Of a stretch of DNA of 64,000 nt, positions 29,743 through 43,815 are shown one piece after another (the stretch's first letter is position 1; every line of letters begins with the position of its first letter). A program made the position numbers and the translations under genes. Below the pieces are notes generated by a model. The model worked only from the letters and a program-made list of their open reading frames with translations. It ran no database searches and was not told the origin of the DNA. This stretch comes from Cacajao melanocephalus (taxonomy: Eukaryota; Chordata; Mammalia; Primates; Pitheciidae): assembly GCA_963573385.1 (NCBI GenBank), contig CAUYLG010065503.1, positions 120,683-184,682 of the forward strand, written 5' to 3'.

Positions 29743-30784
29743 AGTTGACAAAACAAGTAGGAAAGTGGATGTCTATGTTAAAATTAAACATGAGGCTGGA
29801 GTGATCTCAGTACACAGATCCATGAACGTAAAAATTAAAATTATATATTCTATAACCACATTTGCTTTCTAGCTCTGAATGCCATTGCACTGGGCTTTAC
29901 CTTGGGCCATTCTTGGGATTTTCCACCCTGCCTCGGCATTCTACTGGAATGATGAGCACAGGACCAACAATCCACTTGAATAGAGGAAAGGAAAAAGAGA
30001 AATACTAACAAGACAAAACCTAAATTATTATCTCAAAATATCACCCATCTACATATACAAAATATGCTGATGGACCTGAACTATTAGTGATGATGGAAAA
30101 AGGGATGAAAAGAACTTGTGGATCATACTCACACACCAGCCATATGTACAGTTGTTGGCATAAAGCCATTATAACAAAGTACTAAGCAAAGTTAACGTGA
30201 GTGACATCCAGCTTCTCCTCTCCCCGTTCAAACCCAATAGTGTCTGCCCAGGAACCGAGGACAGTTTTGCTCTGAGCAGATTAAGGAAAACACAGAGGCT
30301 CTGGAGGATCTCCAGATGGGGTAAAAAACCAAGGGTCAAATAGAACATTCCAAGACAGACATATGGTTCTTCAATCTACAGAGAACCAGGAGGCAGCAGG
30401 ATGTAGCTGAAGGATTCTGGTTTGATCTCATAAAAAAGAAATCAAAACTCATGCAGTACATTCCAATTGAGTCACTAGGACATGGAATAACTGTCTTGGC
30501 ACTTAACTCTTGAAATGCAGGAAAGAGACTTCTAGGACATACCATAATTTATTCCCAGTCTAAGCATCCAAAGATGATTTAGGGAAAAAAGAAAGAAAAG
30601 AAAAGAATAGGTCCAGTGTTTAGAACAATTAATGAGTGAGGGCCACTGACATTGGCCCCAGGGAGGGAAATATCCACCTTTCTACAAAATTACTTCATCC
30701 TGTGTTAGAAACATTAATAATGTGACGTTGACTTTAACCCAATGTATCAGCCAGGGTTCAATCAGAGATCAAATATCTATGTGT

Positions 30785-30813
30785 AGACACACACACACAC
30801 ACACACACACACA
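30785..30813 (+). repeat. (CA)n microsatellite
   Basis: About 13 uninterrupted CA units. Confidence 0.95.
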
Positions 30814-31098
30814 TTTGCTACACAGATTTGACCTTACATAATTCTTGGAACTAGTTAAACAATCTCTGTAAGGGAGTCATCTTTGTGTCTGATGCTGGAG
30901 CTTGAAGTCCATAGAGCGGGCAATCAACAAGGCAGTTAGACTTGGATGTAAAGCCTGAAAGAGAACAATCTGTAACCCACAAGCATGAGCTGGAGCCCTG
31001 AGGTTGGGCTGGAACTCTGTTCGTTCTTGTTCCCTCTGACGGTATGGGTGCCCTGCAGAAGCTGGAGCCCTTTGTCACAGAGCTAAAGACACACTACC

Positions 31099-31408
<310 letters not shown>

Positions 31409-31879
31409 CTACCTGGCCTAGGCAACCCAGGCATGAAAGGAGAATCCTGGGGGAGATGAATGGTTGTAGGCCCAGCGGTCCTGTGTCAGTGAGGGGAGGC
31501 GTGGATAGCAACCGTGCATGTGAGCTAAAAAGCAGATGTTCCTTCTCTTCTGCCTCCAAAGCTCTTAATAATCCCTCCTGCAGCACACCCTCACAGGAAA
31601 CACAGGAAAGGGAATTTGGGGAAAGGTAGTTCGGTTTAGCCTGGCACATTACTGAACTGCTATACTACATGTGGAGAAGAGAATGGCTTTTTAGTTTTCT
31701 TGTCTTTGTATGTGTGTGGTTTCTTAGTCTAGGTCAGGGTTTCTCAACATTTACACTATGGAAAACCTGCCACATTCTCCCATGACACCCTGCAAGTGTC
31801 TGAGTGCCTGTGTCACATTAGGTCACCTAACCCTTTCTTCGCCCTGGACTGAGAACTGAGAGACTGTCTCACCAATGTT

Positions 31880-31935
31880 TGTATCTCTTTCAAGGATTGG
31901 GCCTGGCACATGGTAGGTTCTCACTCAGTGGAATG
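31880..31935 (+). repeat. L2 3' tip
   Basis: GGGCCTGGCACATGGTAGGT with TCTCACTCAGTGGAATG; short. Confidence 0.5.
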
Positions 31936-32419
31936 TTGTCATTGTTATGGTGGTGTGACAAAGTTATTCTGCTCAAGGGAAAGTGGAAGGGCTGCTCCAG
32001 CATTTTGGAATCAGGCCATTTATAATAAAAATAACCCCAGACCTTGGTAAGCGATGGGATTTCACTCAGTCCTCAAAACAGCTGACCTAGTGCTCACAGC
32101 TGCCCATTTCTTACTCTCTACTTTGTCACGACCACACTTTAGTCAGGCCTCAGCTCTGCTTGTCCCCAAGCCTGAGCAGGCATGAAGACCCCCCTTATCA
32201 GCTTAGCCAGAGAACTGTTCCTGTCAGTCTCTGCCCCCTTGCTTGCCCAACTTCCCATTTCTGCTAAGCTCTGCCTACCTCTTCCAATAAAAGAAAAGCC
32301 TTTTCTGTTTGTCTCTGAGACATTTGCAAATTCCTGAGATTGGAGCATTTTCCCTATTGCAATTGTCGTTTTGAGTAGCGTTTCTCCTTATCTAAGTCCA
32401 TGTTTGTTTTTATTTGGCA

Positions 32420-32580
32420 CAAGCCTATGATATGGAAACAGTGATAAGCCCCATTTTGCATAAGACTAAACTGAGGCTTAAAAAAAGAATAAATAACTTT
32501 CCCAGGGCCATATAAACAGTAAATAGGAAGTCCAAGATCCAAAGCCAGATGGTCCAACTATCTGAGAGTGAGTCCACTCC
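32420..32580 (+). repeat. MIR fragment
   Basis: AGCCCCATTTTGCATAAGAC, AACTGAGGCTTAAA and CCCAGGGCCATATAAACAGT follow MIR order. Confidence 0.75.
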
Positions 32581-32672
32581 CTCGGCCACTGAGCTAGATT
32601 TCTTACCAATTCTAAAATCATCTAGGAAGAAATGCTTGGGTTCCTATATAGAACTGAAAATAATACAAAGTG

Positions 32673-32974
32673 ATTTTGTTTTGTTTTGTTTTGAGACAGA
32701 GTCTTGTTCTGTAGCCCAGGCTAGAGTGCAGTGGCGTGGTCTCGGCTCACTGCAACCTCACCTTCTGGGTTCAAGCGATTCTCCTGCCTCAGCCTCATGA
32801 GTAGCTGGATTACAGTCGCCCGCCACCACACCCGGCTAATTTTTGTATTTTTAGTAGAGATGAGGTTTTCACCATGTTGGCCAGGATGGTCTTGAACTCC
32901 TGGCCTCAAGTGATCCACCCGCCTCGGTCTCCCAAAATGCTGGGATTGCAGGCGTGAGCCACTGCACCCAGCCT
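32673..32974 (-). repeat. Alu (full dimer)
   Basis: (TTTTG)n tail, full antisense Alu ending GAGCCACTGCACCCAGCC. Confidence 0.95.
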
Positions 32975-32975
32975 C

Positions 32976-33102
32976 TTTATTTTGTAGAGAGGGGTCTTGC
33001 TGTGTTGCCCAGGCTGGTCTCTTATCTTGGCCTCAAGCTACCCTCCTGCCTTGGTCTCCTAAATACTGGGATTACAGGCATATGCCACCATGCCCTGCTG
33101 GC
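32976..33102 (-). repeat. Alu left-monomer remnant abutting the previous Alu
   Basis: TTTATTTTGTAGAGAGGGG to ATATGCCACCATGCCCTGC, one monomer only. The preceding Alu may have landed in its A-rich end. Confidence 0.8.
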
Positions 33103-33107
33103 ATTTC

Positions 33108-33172
33108 TATTAAGTTCCTTAATGATGCTAATGCTGCCAGCCCAGAGTCCTCACTTTGAGAACTACAGAAGT
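33108..33172 (+). mobile_element. MER5A 3' fragment
   Basis: GATGCTAATGCTGCCAGCCC and TCCTCACTTTGAGAACTACA are the MER5A terminal words. Confidence 0.65.
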
Positions 33173-33290
33173 GTTTACAGTCTCTTAAACGGTGCCTATG
33201 GTCACATGAATTATTTTTTTCCAGCCTTTGAGAGCCTGAAGATTTCATCACATTATTAAACATCCATGACCCCAGAATAATTAAGAACCA

Positions 33291-33317
33291 GATTAGAGTC
33301 TAACCTAGACTCTAATC
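33291..33317. repeat. Near-palindrome, 12-bp arms
   Basis: GATTAGAGTCTA and TAGACTCTAATC are exact reverse complements separated by ACC. A third partial copy (AGAGTCTAG) follows at about 33319. Confidence 0.95.
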
Positions 33318-33984
33318 AGAGTCTAGCTTTTTCTAGGCAGGGCTTCATAGGCTCTGATTTTGCAGCTGGTTCAGTCTTGGAGTAGTCCCAAGGGTCTATA
33401 TGTATGTGTGTTTGCTTAAGCACCTGGGCATGGGAGGCTGTATGATGCCAACACACTTACCAGTCCGGACTTGGTTTCTCACCCAGAAGTTGCAATACTA
33501 AGAGCGTCAGCTTGGTAAAGAGGGTAAACATGACAACTTTTCCCAGCATCAAACGTGAATATTGTGGAGAGGTAGAAAAACAGGGAGAGGAAGAGAAAGA
33601 GAATTCCCCGTAATGCTATTGAAGCAGAAATAAAACCTCTGCAGATAGTCCTGCTGCCTCGTAATGCCTACTGATGTTGGGGCCACAAACTTGGGAAAAT
33701 GAATGTTGTGCCATCACAATCACCCTGAGGATCAGTTACACAACATTTAACCGGCATAAATTATACTCATCCAAAATGTGGCGTGGGAAGTTCATACGTA
33801 AACTTTAATCTATATGGGTTTTTTTCATTCTTTAAAAATGTCAACTTTTGTGAATGTTTCGTAATGTACACAATACACTAGAACAGTCACTTTGTATTTA
33901 ATTTAGAACATTAAAAAATAAACAAGCAAACACACGTACATTGGGGCTCCATGATTTAAAAAAAAAAAGGTTTGGAGATTACTC

Positions 33985-34115
33985 CTCAGGTGTCAAACTT
34001 GACAGCGCACCAGAATCACCTGGAAGCTCACTGAGCAAATGCAGACTCCCAGACCTCAGTCCTTCAGGTTCAGGAGGTCTGAGAAATTCACGTTACACCA
34101 ACAACTTGGGAAATT
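33985..34115 (+). mobile_element. MER5A-like hAT fragment
   Basis: CACCAGAATCACCTGGAAGC, GACTCCCAGACCTCAGTCC and CAGGAGGTCTGAGAAATTCA, then CAACAACTTGGGAAATTCTA. Confidence 0.8.
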
Positions 34116-34879
34116 CTAAGGCAGGTGAGCCATGCAGACTCTACTGTGAACTCTGCTCTGAAAATGCGTTTAGTTCTTTAGTTTTTGTTTTTTGCTTTTT
34201 TTTCCCTTTTTGTACTTAATAACTTTATTGTGACTCAAAAGCCACAGAGCTCCTCACGAAAGGACATATAGGTCAGTGCAAAGAAGGAAACAAACATGTC
34301 TGTATTCTGCACATCTTTCTCTGTCCCCCTTCAGTAATGCCCCACCCTATTCCCAGCCCTGGTTGGTTGCACCCCCTGAGCCAGGAAGGCGCTGGTCACT
34401 CACTACACCATGACAAAGCCACCTGCTGCCTGCTCATGGCAACTCGGCTCAGCCATTAGAGAGCAGCAGATAACAGGTTGCTAAGCAGATTAATTTCTCA
34501 GGAAGCAGATTTGCCCATCTTTCTAAATGATCCAATTTTTCTCCAATGTTTTCTCATCAAGGAACATTTTCCAAAAACCTCATACATGGAAGTCATGGAA
34601 GTGACAACAAAGAAGTCCAAGATGATGCTGTCCAAAGGAAAGCTTCCTGTGTTAGGCATGGCTCAAGGTGCTCGGTGCAAAGCAAACAAAATCTCTGCTC
34701 TCCTGCGGCTGACAAGTTAATGGGGACAATGGAGAAGTAAGTTATCTGTCACTGTTAGATGGTGGTAAATGCTGTGAAGAAAGACGCAGCCTGGGCACAA
34801 GAGAGGGAAAAGCTCACAAGAAGGGAATGAATACTTATTGACCATCTGTGAACGACTGGTTTTCACATAAGTCACTTCT

Positions 34880-35360
34880 CTTCATCTTCACCACTCTGTG
34901 TACCCCTCCTTTTTTTATTATACCAATTTTACATGTAAGGAAACTGAAGTTCTGGCCGGGTGCAGGTAGTTCATGCCTGTAATCTCAGCACTTTGGGAGG
35001 CTGAGGTGGTCAGATCACCTGAGGTTGGGAGTTTGAGACCAGCCTGGCCAACATGACAAAATCCTGTCTCTATTAAAAATACAAAATTAGTTGGGCATGG
35101 TGGCACGTGCTTGTAGTCCCAGCTACTTGGGAGGCTGAGGCAGGAGAATTGCTTGAACCAGGAGGTGGAGGTTGTAGTGAGCCAAGATCGCGCCATTGCA
35201 CTCTAGCCTGGGTGACAAGAGCAAAACTCCATCTCAAAAAAAAAAAAAAAAAAAAAAAAAAGAAACTGAAGTTCCAAGTTCCAAGACTTTAAGAAACTTG
35301 GCTAAGGCCACGGAGTTAATGAATACCTGCACAGTACTGAACTTCTTAACTGGTTGTCAG
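34880..35360 (+). repeat. MIR fragment split by an Alu
   Basis: MIR part 34880-34952 (CAATTTTACATGTAAGGAAA) continues at 35275-35360 (TAAGAAACTTGGCTAAGGCC) beyond the Alu. Confidence 0.7.
34953..35261 (+). repeat. Alu with TSD
   Basis: Sense Alu; GAAACTGAAGTTC at 34940-34952 and 35262-35274. Confidence 0.96.
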
Positions 35361-35879
35361 AATGAGGCCCAGGGCGAATAGTAAAGGAGAGTGCCCACAC
35401 ATGCCTTTTATTAGCGCTCACACACCCCACCTTCTCCAGGACTCAAAATGCTACGTGGAATGTGCTGGGCCTCCTCTTCCCCAATTAATATTTCACCCTT
35501 ATTTTGGTTCTCTGAAACTCTTATTTTGCTCAATGCTAATCCCATAAATTGGTTCTCGTTCTAGAGTGCAGATGGTAATGACTATTAATTTCTGCTAAGC
35601 CCACAAATTAGTTTTCTCCATCTATAGCCCAATTGATCATGTTATCATCCCCAGGGAAGATATATGGGGGAGGGGGGCTTTTTCTAAAAACAGTTCTCTA
35701 ATCCTAATGGTGAAAGTGTCAGCTTTTCTGGTTGGGTAGTGAGAAATATGCTTTGCAATTTGGCTTGCTGAAGTTATGTCACTTATAAAGATTAGAGCCA
35801 TAGGTAAAATATCAATTTCTCAACCTTCTGTCTGCTATAGCTATCAGACTCAGAAGTACTATAAGAAAAGGAGTGTGTT

Positions 35880-36229
<350 letters not shown>

Positions 36230-36769
36230 CTAAATGTAGGCCATTTGTTCAAACACTAAGGAAGAAGAGAGAATGGGAGAATTTTAGACCAAAACAAAGG
36301 GAGCCTTTTTATAGGTTAAGAGAATAAAGAATGAGACCCAAAAAGATTAAGCAGATCTCTGGAGATTACAATTATATGTTATTTCTGATAGAGCTGGCAC
36401 TGGTGCCTGAATTCCAAGACTGAGGTTATTGGGGATTTCATTTATCTACTCATCTTCAAATCTCATTTCTGAGAAAGCTGAGAAAACAGATGGAATTGAA
36501 AGACTTAGAGCTGTAGAGATGTCAGTTCTGCCTACATGACTCTAAAAGTGTGATCCTATTCCAATAAAAATACACACACACACAGGAACTAATGATGTGT
36601 ACTTCCAGAACACAGTAGATTGTCAGCATATGTTGTTTTCCTTCCATTTCTCCTCCTGTGCCTTTGTTTACCAGTTTTCCATTCCCAGAATTCTCTGCTT
36701 TGGCTTCCCTGGTCTTACGTCACCACCAAGCCCCAAATAATCTTTCTCTCCTGATCTTTATTAGCATTC

Positions 36770-37370
36770 ACATAGTAGTATACAAGTTTCGTGGAGGCAA
36801 AGACCATGATTTCAATTCCTTCCTATGCTCATAACACCAAATAGATCCTTGCACAAGGAGAGGGACACCAACTCCTCTCCATTTCGGTTCACCTTCACTT
36901 TTCACTTGTTTTCTTTAAGCCCCTCCACTATTAAAAATCTTCCTGTCGCTTCTATTGTATAAGATAAACTCCAACTCTGATTCAAAGCATACAAACCTTT
37001 TCAAGGATTACTCTCCATCTACCTTATTTGGTCTCAACTCCCACCTTATTGCCCTCACACTTTTGTTCTCCAGGGCCATGGAACTTTTTGTCACTCCTCT
37101 TTTAAAATTCTGTGCTTCCCAGTAGGCCATCCCCTTTACCTGAAATGCCTGAGAAACTCCTTGGTGAATAAGGCTCAGGCGCCATGACCTATTTGCGGCT
37201 GTTCACACGCTTTTCCTTCTCTACCTTGAGCTCCTGTAACTCCTTGTCCCATAATGTATGGCTCCGATTAAACCATGTGATTGGGTTTTCTTCATCTTTG
37301 TTTTTCCTGTGTCTATTCAGTGACTTTAACATGCCAGGAGCTCAGCAAGTACTTACGGATGATTGAATCA
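36770..37370 (+). repeat. L2 3' region
   Basis: 36770-36860 reads like an L2 tail (GGAGGCAAAGACCATGATTT). 36890-37370 reads as a longer L2 stretch (AAGATAAACTCCAACTCTGA, GGCCATCCCCTTTACCTGAA, CCAGGAGCTCAGCAAGTACT). Two adjoining copies are likely. Confidence 0.75.
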
Positions 37371-37375
37371 GTGGA

Positions 37376-37410
37376 CTCTCTCTCTCTGTCTTTCTTTCTC
37401 TCTATGCTGG
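37376..37410 (+). repeat. (CT)n simple repeat
   Basis: CTCTCTCTCTGTCTTTCTTT and similar; short and imperfect. Confidence 0.85.
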
Positions 37411-38429
37411 TTGGTTGGTATGAGTGACTCAGAATGTTAGGGGATGTCAAAGAAAGAAGGTCTTAAGAATTCTATGTTCTTTGATTCCCTCAAGAGAAAC
37501 CAAATCTGACTTAGGAGCAGGGCCCCCAGACCCACCTGACTCTCCAACTACAAGAAACACTACTGGTTGCCTGGAAATTTTGGTGAGAGGTTATTTTAGG
37601 AGAAAATGCTAATAATTTCCCAGATTAATGCTTACAATTATTTCTTTTTTATAAACCCCTTTATGTCAGCCTCTTCTTACTCTTACAAAGGAATACACCA
37701 GCATTTAAAATCCCTTGCTTATAGCATTGCATAAACACCATAAACAGGAACCAATGAGCACGGCTGGCTTCAGTTTCCATGGAGACACACAGGGCCCCAC
37801 ACTCAGAAGAGCTCCATGCTTGGTTTAAAGCTCTGCTGTCACCATCTTGCAATTCTTATAAATTTGAGCAAGGGACCCCATATTTTTATTTTTCACTAGC
37901 TCCCACAAATTATGTAGCCCATCCTGCCAATGAATACATGATACATACTTCCCAACCTTCCCAACGTTTCCCGATTGACATTTTAAACACTGAAATTCCT
38001 GTGTCTGGAAAAGCCCTTGGTCCTGGGCAAACCAGGATAGTTGTCATCCTACGTCTGGTCCTCAAACTGCAAACCAATATGGCATGCATTACTTTGATAA
38101 ATAATATGACCAAATGAGTTACAAGCAGAAAAGCTTATTTAGGACACATAAGCCTCCCCAGTAAACACTGTCTGTGACCGCTACAAATTAATATTTCTAA
38201 ACACATCTCTCTGCATATTACAGTTCAAGGTTTTTCAGCTCAAAATTTTAAGTTACAAGAAACCTATTTCAAAAACCAGTCCATAGGAAAGGGTTGCAGA
38301 GTCTAGGTCAATGAAAGAATTCCAGCAAGGCTATGAGCCACCGGGAATTCAGTCATTATTTATCTAAATTTCTGATCAGGAATGAGGTTGGTAAATCAGT
38401 CACCATCTAGTTTCATCATCTATAAGCTT

Positions 38430-38507
38430 TCTATTCACATTATTGGCCCATTTTTCTATTGGGTTGTTTGTTTTTTCTATTGATCTGTAAGAATTTGATG
38501 TATATTC
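38430..38507 (-). repeat. Old L1 ORF2-end fragment
   Basis: GGCCCATTTTTCTATTGGGT, TGTTTGTTTTTTCTATTGAT and TTTGATGTATATTCTGCAC resemble antisense L1 ORF2 sequence. Confidence 0.55.
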
Positions 38508-38676
38508 TGCACTATCATACCTGGCTAATTATTTTTTATTTATTTATTTATTTTTGTAGAGACAAGGTCTCACTATATTACCCAGGCTAGTTTCACACTC
38601 CTGGGCTCAAGCAATGCTCCTGCCTCAGCCTCCCAAAGTGCCGGGATTACAGGCATAAGCCAACATGCCCAGCGAG
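38508..38676 (-). repeat. Partial Alu (left monomer plus linker)
   Basis: CATACCTGGCTAATTATTTT, a (TTTA)n linker, then the left monomer in antisense, ending GCCAACATGCCCAGC. Confidence 0.85.
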
Positions 38677-38967
38677 AATCTTGTATTCTTGATGATCTTG
38701 TCAAATCTGTGAGGGTGTTGGGAGGACTATATATACATATATATATACCTTTAAAAACCTCAGTGGGCTTTGTAAATAAAGTGGAAACCAGAAATCTGTG
38801 AACATTTACAATGTTGAAGGCCAGACATGTGAGCCAAGAAATTGTTTGCCTACAGAATTTTCCTTCTTTCACTGTCTGCCAGGAGGGTTACATAAGCCTC
38901 TCTACAGTACCACCCAAAACCCCCAGTAAAAGGAACACAGACAAATAATGAAAAGACTAAGGATCCA

Positions 38968-41900
38968 AGTGCAAGTTCAATTGTCTTTATTTTTCTTATA
39001 CAGAATCAGAGAAGCAAAAACCAGAACCAAACTCCAGGTAAAATGGTTTGATCTGATCGATTTGGCTGCATACTTTCGGTATGCAAAACATTTTAAACTT
39101 AAAATAGAAATTTTTATATTACAAAATGTAGAAGTAAATTTTTTAAAAAGTTAAAGTACTAGCACATATGTGTGTTAGGGAAATGGTCTCTGTCAATTGC
39201 CCATTTTCCCAATTAAATTAACCTATGATTTCCTTTTTTTAACAGCTTATATTTTTCATAAAAGTTGTACTTTCAGAAGTTACTTTCCAATTACGTCATG
39301 AGAACACAACTTGTAATTAGCAACACTTCTGTCACTCTAGATCACTTCTTCTGCAGAGAGCTTTTCTACCAAGTTAGCATCAACCAGTACAATAAATTTT
39401 TCACTGTTTTATGTGCTTCCTGTATATGGTATAATCAGTGAAAGAAATGGCATTTCACATCCTTGATAATATGGTGAAACACTGTCTAACAATTACTTAG
39501 ATTTAACAGAATTACAATTAGGTTTTGACAATGTATTTACTTCAAGACAATGTATTTTATCAGGAAAAAATATCTTGAAAGAAAGACCTCTGAAATTGTT
39601 TTTCATTTGATATGCCTTTTCTGTGACAAAATTTTGGGGTGAAATGATGATGTTTACTGGTTGATTTAGTACTAAAAAGACTAAAGACAGTTGTTTTATA
39701 AAAGAAATATACTATAAATAGCACCTTATCAAGAATTCTGCAGGGATTTTAACACTTACAATAATAGGAAATAGCCATTTAAAAAGTTGCTCTAACTTTA
39801 GATTTCTAACTTTAGTGTTCTTTAACACAGGCCATATTTCATGGTCTTAAAAACAAAACAAAAAAATTATATCTGGCTTTATCTATTAGTAAACGCAAAG
39901 GGTCTATATTTTATTCTGAAAAAATATTTATCATATTCATTAATAAATGTTCTAACTAATTGAACTAAAAAAATCTTCTAGTATTTTCTAATGCCACAAG
40001 CTTACTAGAAAATTACTTCTAAAAATTGGTAATATAAATCATCAATGATTTAACTGCTTAAAAAAGGGGGTATCTGTTTCTTTTACATTTAATAACCTGA
40101 AAATGAGTCTATACAAATATTTTTTAAAAATACAGTAACACTGCTGAGTTTTGTTAGGTCCCTTGTTTTTTTAATTTTTTTTATCAGCAAGAATGTACAA
40201 TTCTTTTTGCAATTTTTTGCTAACAAAAGACAAAAAGAAATAGTGCTCCCTTCAATTTAGTAGCAATAAAGTCATCTAGCTTCATCTCTCTCAGAGGGCT
40301 TAGGGAGAGTGAAAGCAATTAGAGGAACATAAACCAGGGTCCTTCAGGAAAAAGAAGTCACTTCATAGTGATGGAGGCAGCAGCAGGCTACGCTCTTATC
40401 AGTCTGCATGCTCAGCAACAGCATGCCCTGCCCCTCCTCCTTCCAAAGCCTTCTTTTCTTCTACAACAGAGTCTTTTGGTGTAAAGGTTGTAACAGAAAA
40501 TTGTTGCTTTGTCTTTTTGGGGCACCTCTCACATCTCCTGCTTGTTTTGCTTTTGGGGTACTATAACTTGTCTCTTTCCATTTCACAACTAGTATCCTTT
40601 CCACGATATTCCATAACTTCACTACTTCATCTCTGACCTTTTCACTTGCCTTCTTTCCAACATGATCCAATGTACTCTGTATATGTATATTCCGGTAGAT
40701 GAAAAGGAATCTTATTTAAGATCTCCAACAAATAAGTCCCCCATGGAAATTGAAAGTGTCCTCTCAGAGACCCCAATTATTAATGTCTTTCAAAAAAAAA
40801 GATTAAATTCATAGATTATAAATAATATTAGTTCCAAATATTAAACAGTTGAGGACTTCATTGGCAATGCAGGCAGACTGCATGCCGGTTGAACATGATG
40901 CTCTCTCAGTCCTTAAAAGCTAATAAAAATGTTTTTGGTTATGTAAGAGGTATCGAATATATATTTCATGCCTTTTTATACCAACTGTAGCAAACAGGGT
41001 TAGGATAATGTACTTAGGAATCAATTTTACTGAATTCAGAAACATGTATCTCTACCATACACCCTCAAAGGGCATTTTTTCTTACATGTCAGTCAGAGAT
41101 CTGCTTCATCCTTCAGTTTCATAGATAGAATTACTTTAAGCACTTGAAATCTAGAAAGCAAACCTGACAAGGCTTCAGAATTTAAAAAGCAACAGTTCAT
41201 TGCATGTGCCATCAGGTTGAAATTTATGTTGTCCTGATGTTTCAGAATTGCTTCAAAAGACAGAAATACAGTTGCCACTGATTTAGCAAAAACATTTGGC
41301 TGCCTTTTGTCATCAGCTACAAAATTACAGTGCTTTATAAAATAAACATCAAGGCTGGCATGGTGGCTCATGCCTGTAATCCCAGCACTTTGGAAGGCTG
41401 AGACAGGTGGATCACCTGAGTCAGGAGTTCGAGACCAGCCTGACCAATATGGTGAAACCCTATCTCTACTAAAAATACAAAAAAATAGCCGGCATGGTGG
41501 TGCATGCCTGTAATCCTAGCTACTCGGGAGACTGAGGCAGGAGAATCGCTTGAACCCAGGAGGCGGAGGTTGTAGTGAGCCAAGATCGCGCCATTGCATT
41601 ACAGCCTGGGAAACAAGAATGAAACTCCATCCAAAAAAAAAACCCAAAAAAACAAAAAACTAAACAAAACATCAAATTCTAAGCTGCAATTTTTAAAATC
41701 CCAAGTTGCAATATTTCAAAAACTTTTGTTTGAATAAAAAATGCTCATAATTCATGCCAAACTGGTCTCTTTCACAAGATCTGTAGAGTAAGAACTGACT
41801 AATGCTGCTGCTGCTACTGTCCCACTGGAGGGACTAAGTTGTCTAGATGCTTTGCAGTAAAATAATGAAGGCTAAGCTACAATAGGACTGTGTGTGCCTT

Positions 41901-42493
41901 TGTAAATACAGACTAATAAGAGCCATCAGAGCCAGCATGGATTCAAAATTACATTGTATTCCATACAGTAGAATTTTACTATCCATACAATGATTTTTAA
42001 AGCTCAAGTTAAATAGTTTTTAAAGCATTGGGTATTACTGTCATCAATACAGTTTTTGAAACTGTAAATCAGGTCTAATTTTGTGCACATTTCCTGGACC
42101 AAGCTGCCCTTAGAATTAACTGCCTGTGGTCAGCTTTTTATGGTTTAAAATCAGTTGATGTATAAATTTCAATTAACACCCATAAAGCTTAGCCATGGGG
42201 CAGAAGAGAAGAAAGAGAAAAGTATTCTGCATAATCCTGTAGACACAATTCTGTATAATCTGTCACAAGAATGCAGGCTTGCAGAAAATGCAAATAGAAT
42301 ATTTATTTATGTTTAACTTAAGTTACTCTCAATCGAAACCAGGCAATGATGAAACTGGCAACATAAAAAGGAGGGAGCACGAGTCATGGAGGCAGAAAGT
42401 GATGCACCTGCAGACTTGCTCTGCTCCATCACCTTTTCCAAGAGGCCCAGGAAATGTAAGGTCATGGCTACATCCAAGTTACAATGGCAGTGA
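38968..42493 (-). other. WWTR1: WWTR1 3' UTR with poly(A) signal
   Basis: On the - strand the stop codon is followed by about 3.5 kb of AT-rich sequence to AATAAA (complement of 38986-38991). Downstream of that signal on the - strand is a T/GT-rich run (TTTGTCTGTGTTCC, about 38930-38945), so cleavage is expected near 38968. That length agrees with the long WWTR1 mRNA. One Alu (41353-41664) lies inside, antisense to the transcript. Two open frames of 69 and 92 codons on the - strand look fortuitous. The end point is inferred. Confidence 0.85.
41353..41664 (+). repeat. Alu in WWTR1 3' UTR
   Basis: Sense Alu (antisense to WWTR1), with an AAAC-rich tail; AAACATCAA on both sides. Confidence 0.95.
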
Positions 42494-42757
<264 letters not shown>

Positions 42758-43439
42758 TCATCACTTTCGTGTCTTCAACTACCACATTATTGACACTCAA
42801 GGAGGTACAGAGATGTGGAAGAAATCTAAAATTCTTTTGGATAGATGTGGTCCAGAATGGAAAACTCCAAGGAGATCAGAAAGGAGCATGTGAAAGTCAC
42901 TGTGGATTGGATTTATGATCTGTGCCTTCCTGTGCCAGAGATGTTGTGAACTGTTTTGCAAAAGAGTAGAGAGGCCCTCTCTGTAATAAACACCTTATTA
43001 CAGAACTATAATCTACAGGTTTTATTGTAAGCTTACATTTACCCATACCATTCTTCTTTATGTTCAAAGAGAATGGTGTGAAGCTTCTTTTAACCAGATT
43101 ATTAAAAAGTTGTCTTCATTGACGTCTTTAGGCATCATTTATAAAGGGAGTTCTGCAGACATTCTCCCTCTTTCCTTAATACATACACCCTTCAACTATC
43201 TACCTTTCTCACAAGTATATGAGCCACAATGCATATGAGCATGTTAAGGCTTTGGATCTTAAAGAAATATTTTATTTTGTTTAAGCCACTATTTCCTAAA
43301 CCCATTTAATCACCTAAACCTATTTTGGCAGTATGTGTATCCTAATAACACAGAACACAGGTGAGAAAATGCTGTACTAGAGGAAAAGTGTCTGGGATAT
43401 GACATGAAGAATATACGTTCTTTATGTGTGCTAGTATGG

Positions 43440-43620
43440 GACAGAATGTACTACTGACTTTTGTGTCATTAGACTGAGCTTTGTGGCTATTTAAGCTTAG
43501 ACACACTTAACTTGTCTGATTCTCAGTTTGCCCATCTGGAAATTGGGATTATAAGCACCTTCTACAAAAGTTGGAGAAAAGTGCCATATAGTGTCTGCCA
43601 CATATCCATGGCTCTAGGTG
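43440..43620 (-). repeat. MIR fragment
   Basis: CTGATTCTCAGTTTGCCCAT, GAAATTGGGATTATAAGCAC and TAGTGTCTGCCACATATCCA. Confidence 0.75.
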
Positions 43621-43739
43621 TCAGTGATATATACAAAGTTATATACATACAAAAGTATAATAAATGTTGATTGTCCTGGGAGAAAGAAAAACCTAGGAAT
43701 TCAGCCACTATTAATTATACAATATCAAAACAGCAGGTT

Positions 43740-43815
43740 AATTCAAATAGTCCCAAACAATTTTCTGAAGGGATAATATCTACTTCAAAGATTGAGAAGC
43801 ACTGATAACTAAGAC
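43740..43815 (+). mobile_element. Possible MER5-type remnant
   Basis: CCCAAACAATTTTCTGAAGG and AAGATTGAGAAGCACTGATA recall the MER5 terminus. Weak. Confidence 0.4.

Noticed and set aside
40461..41371. Frames of 69 and 92 codons on the - strand within the WWTR1 3' UTR
   Set aside because: No family resemblance, and the second starts in Alu sequence. Best explained as chance in a long UTR.
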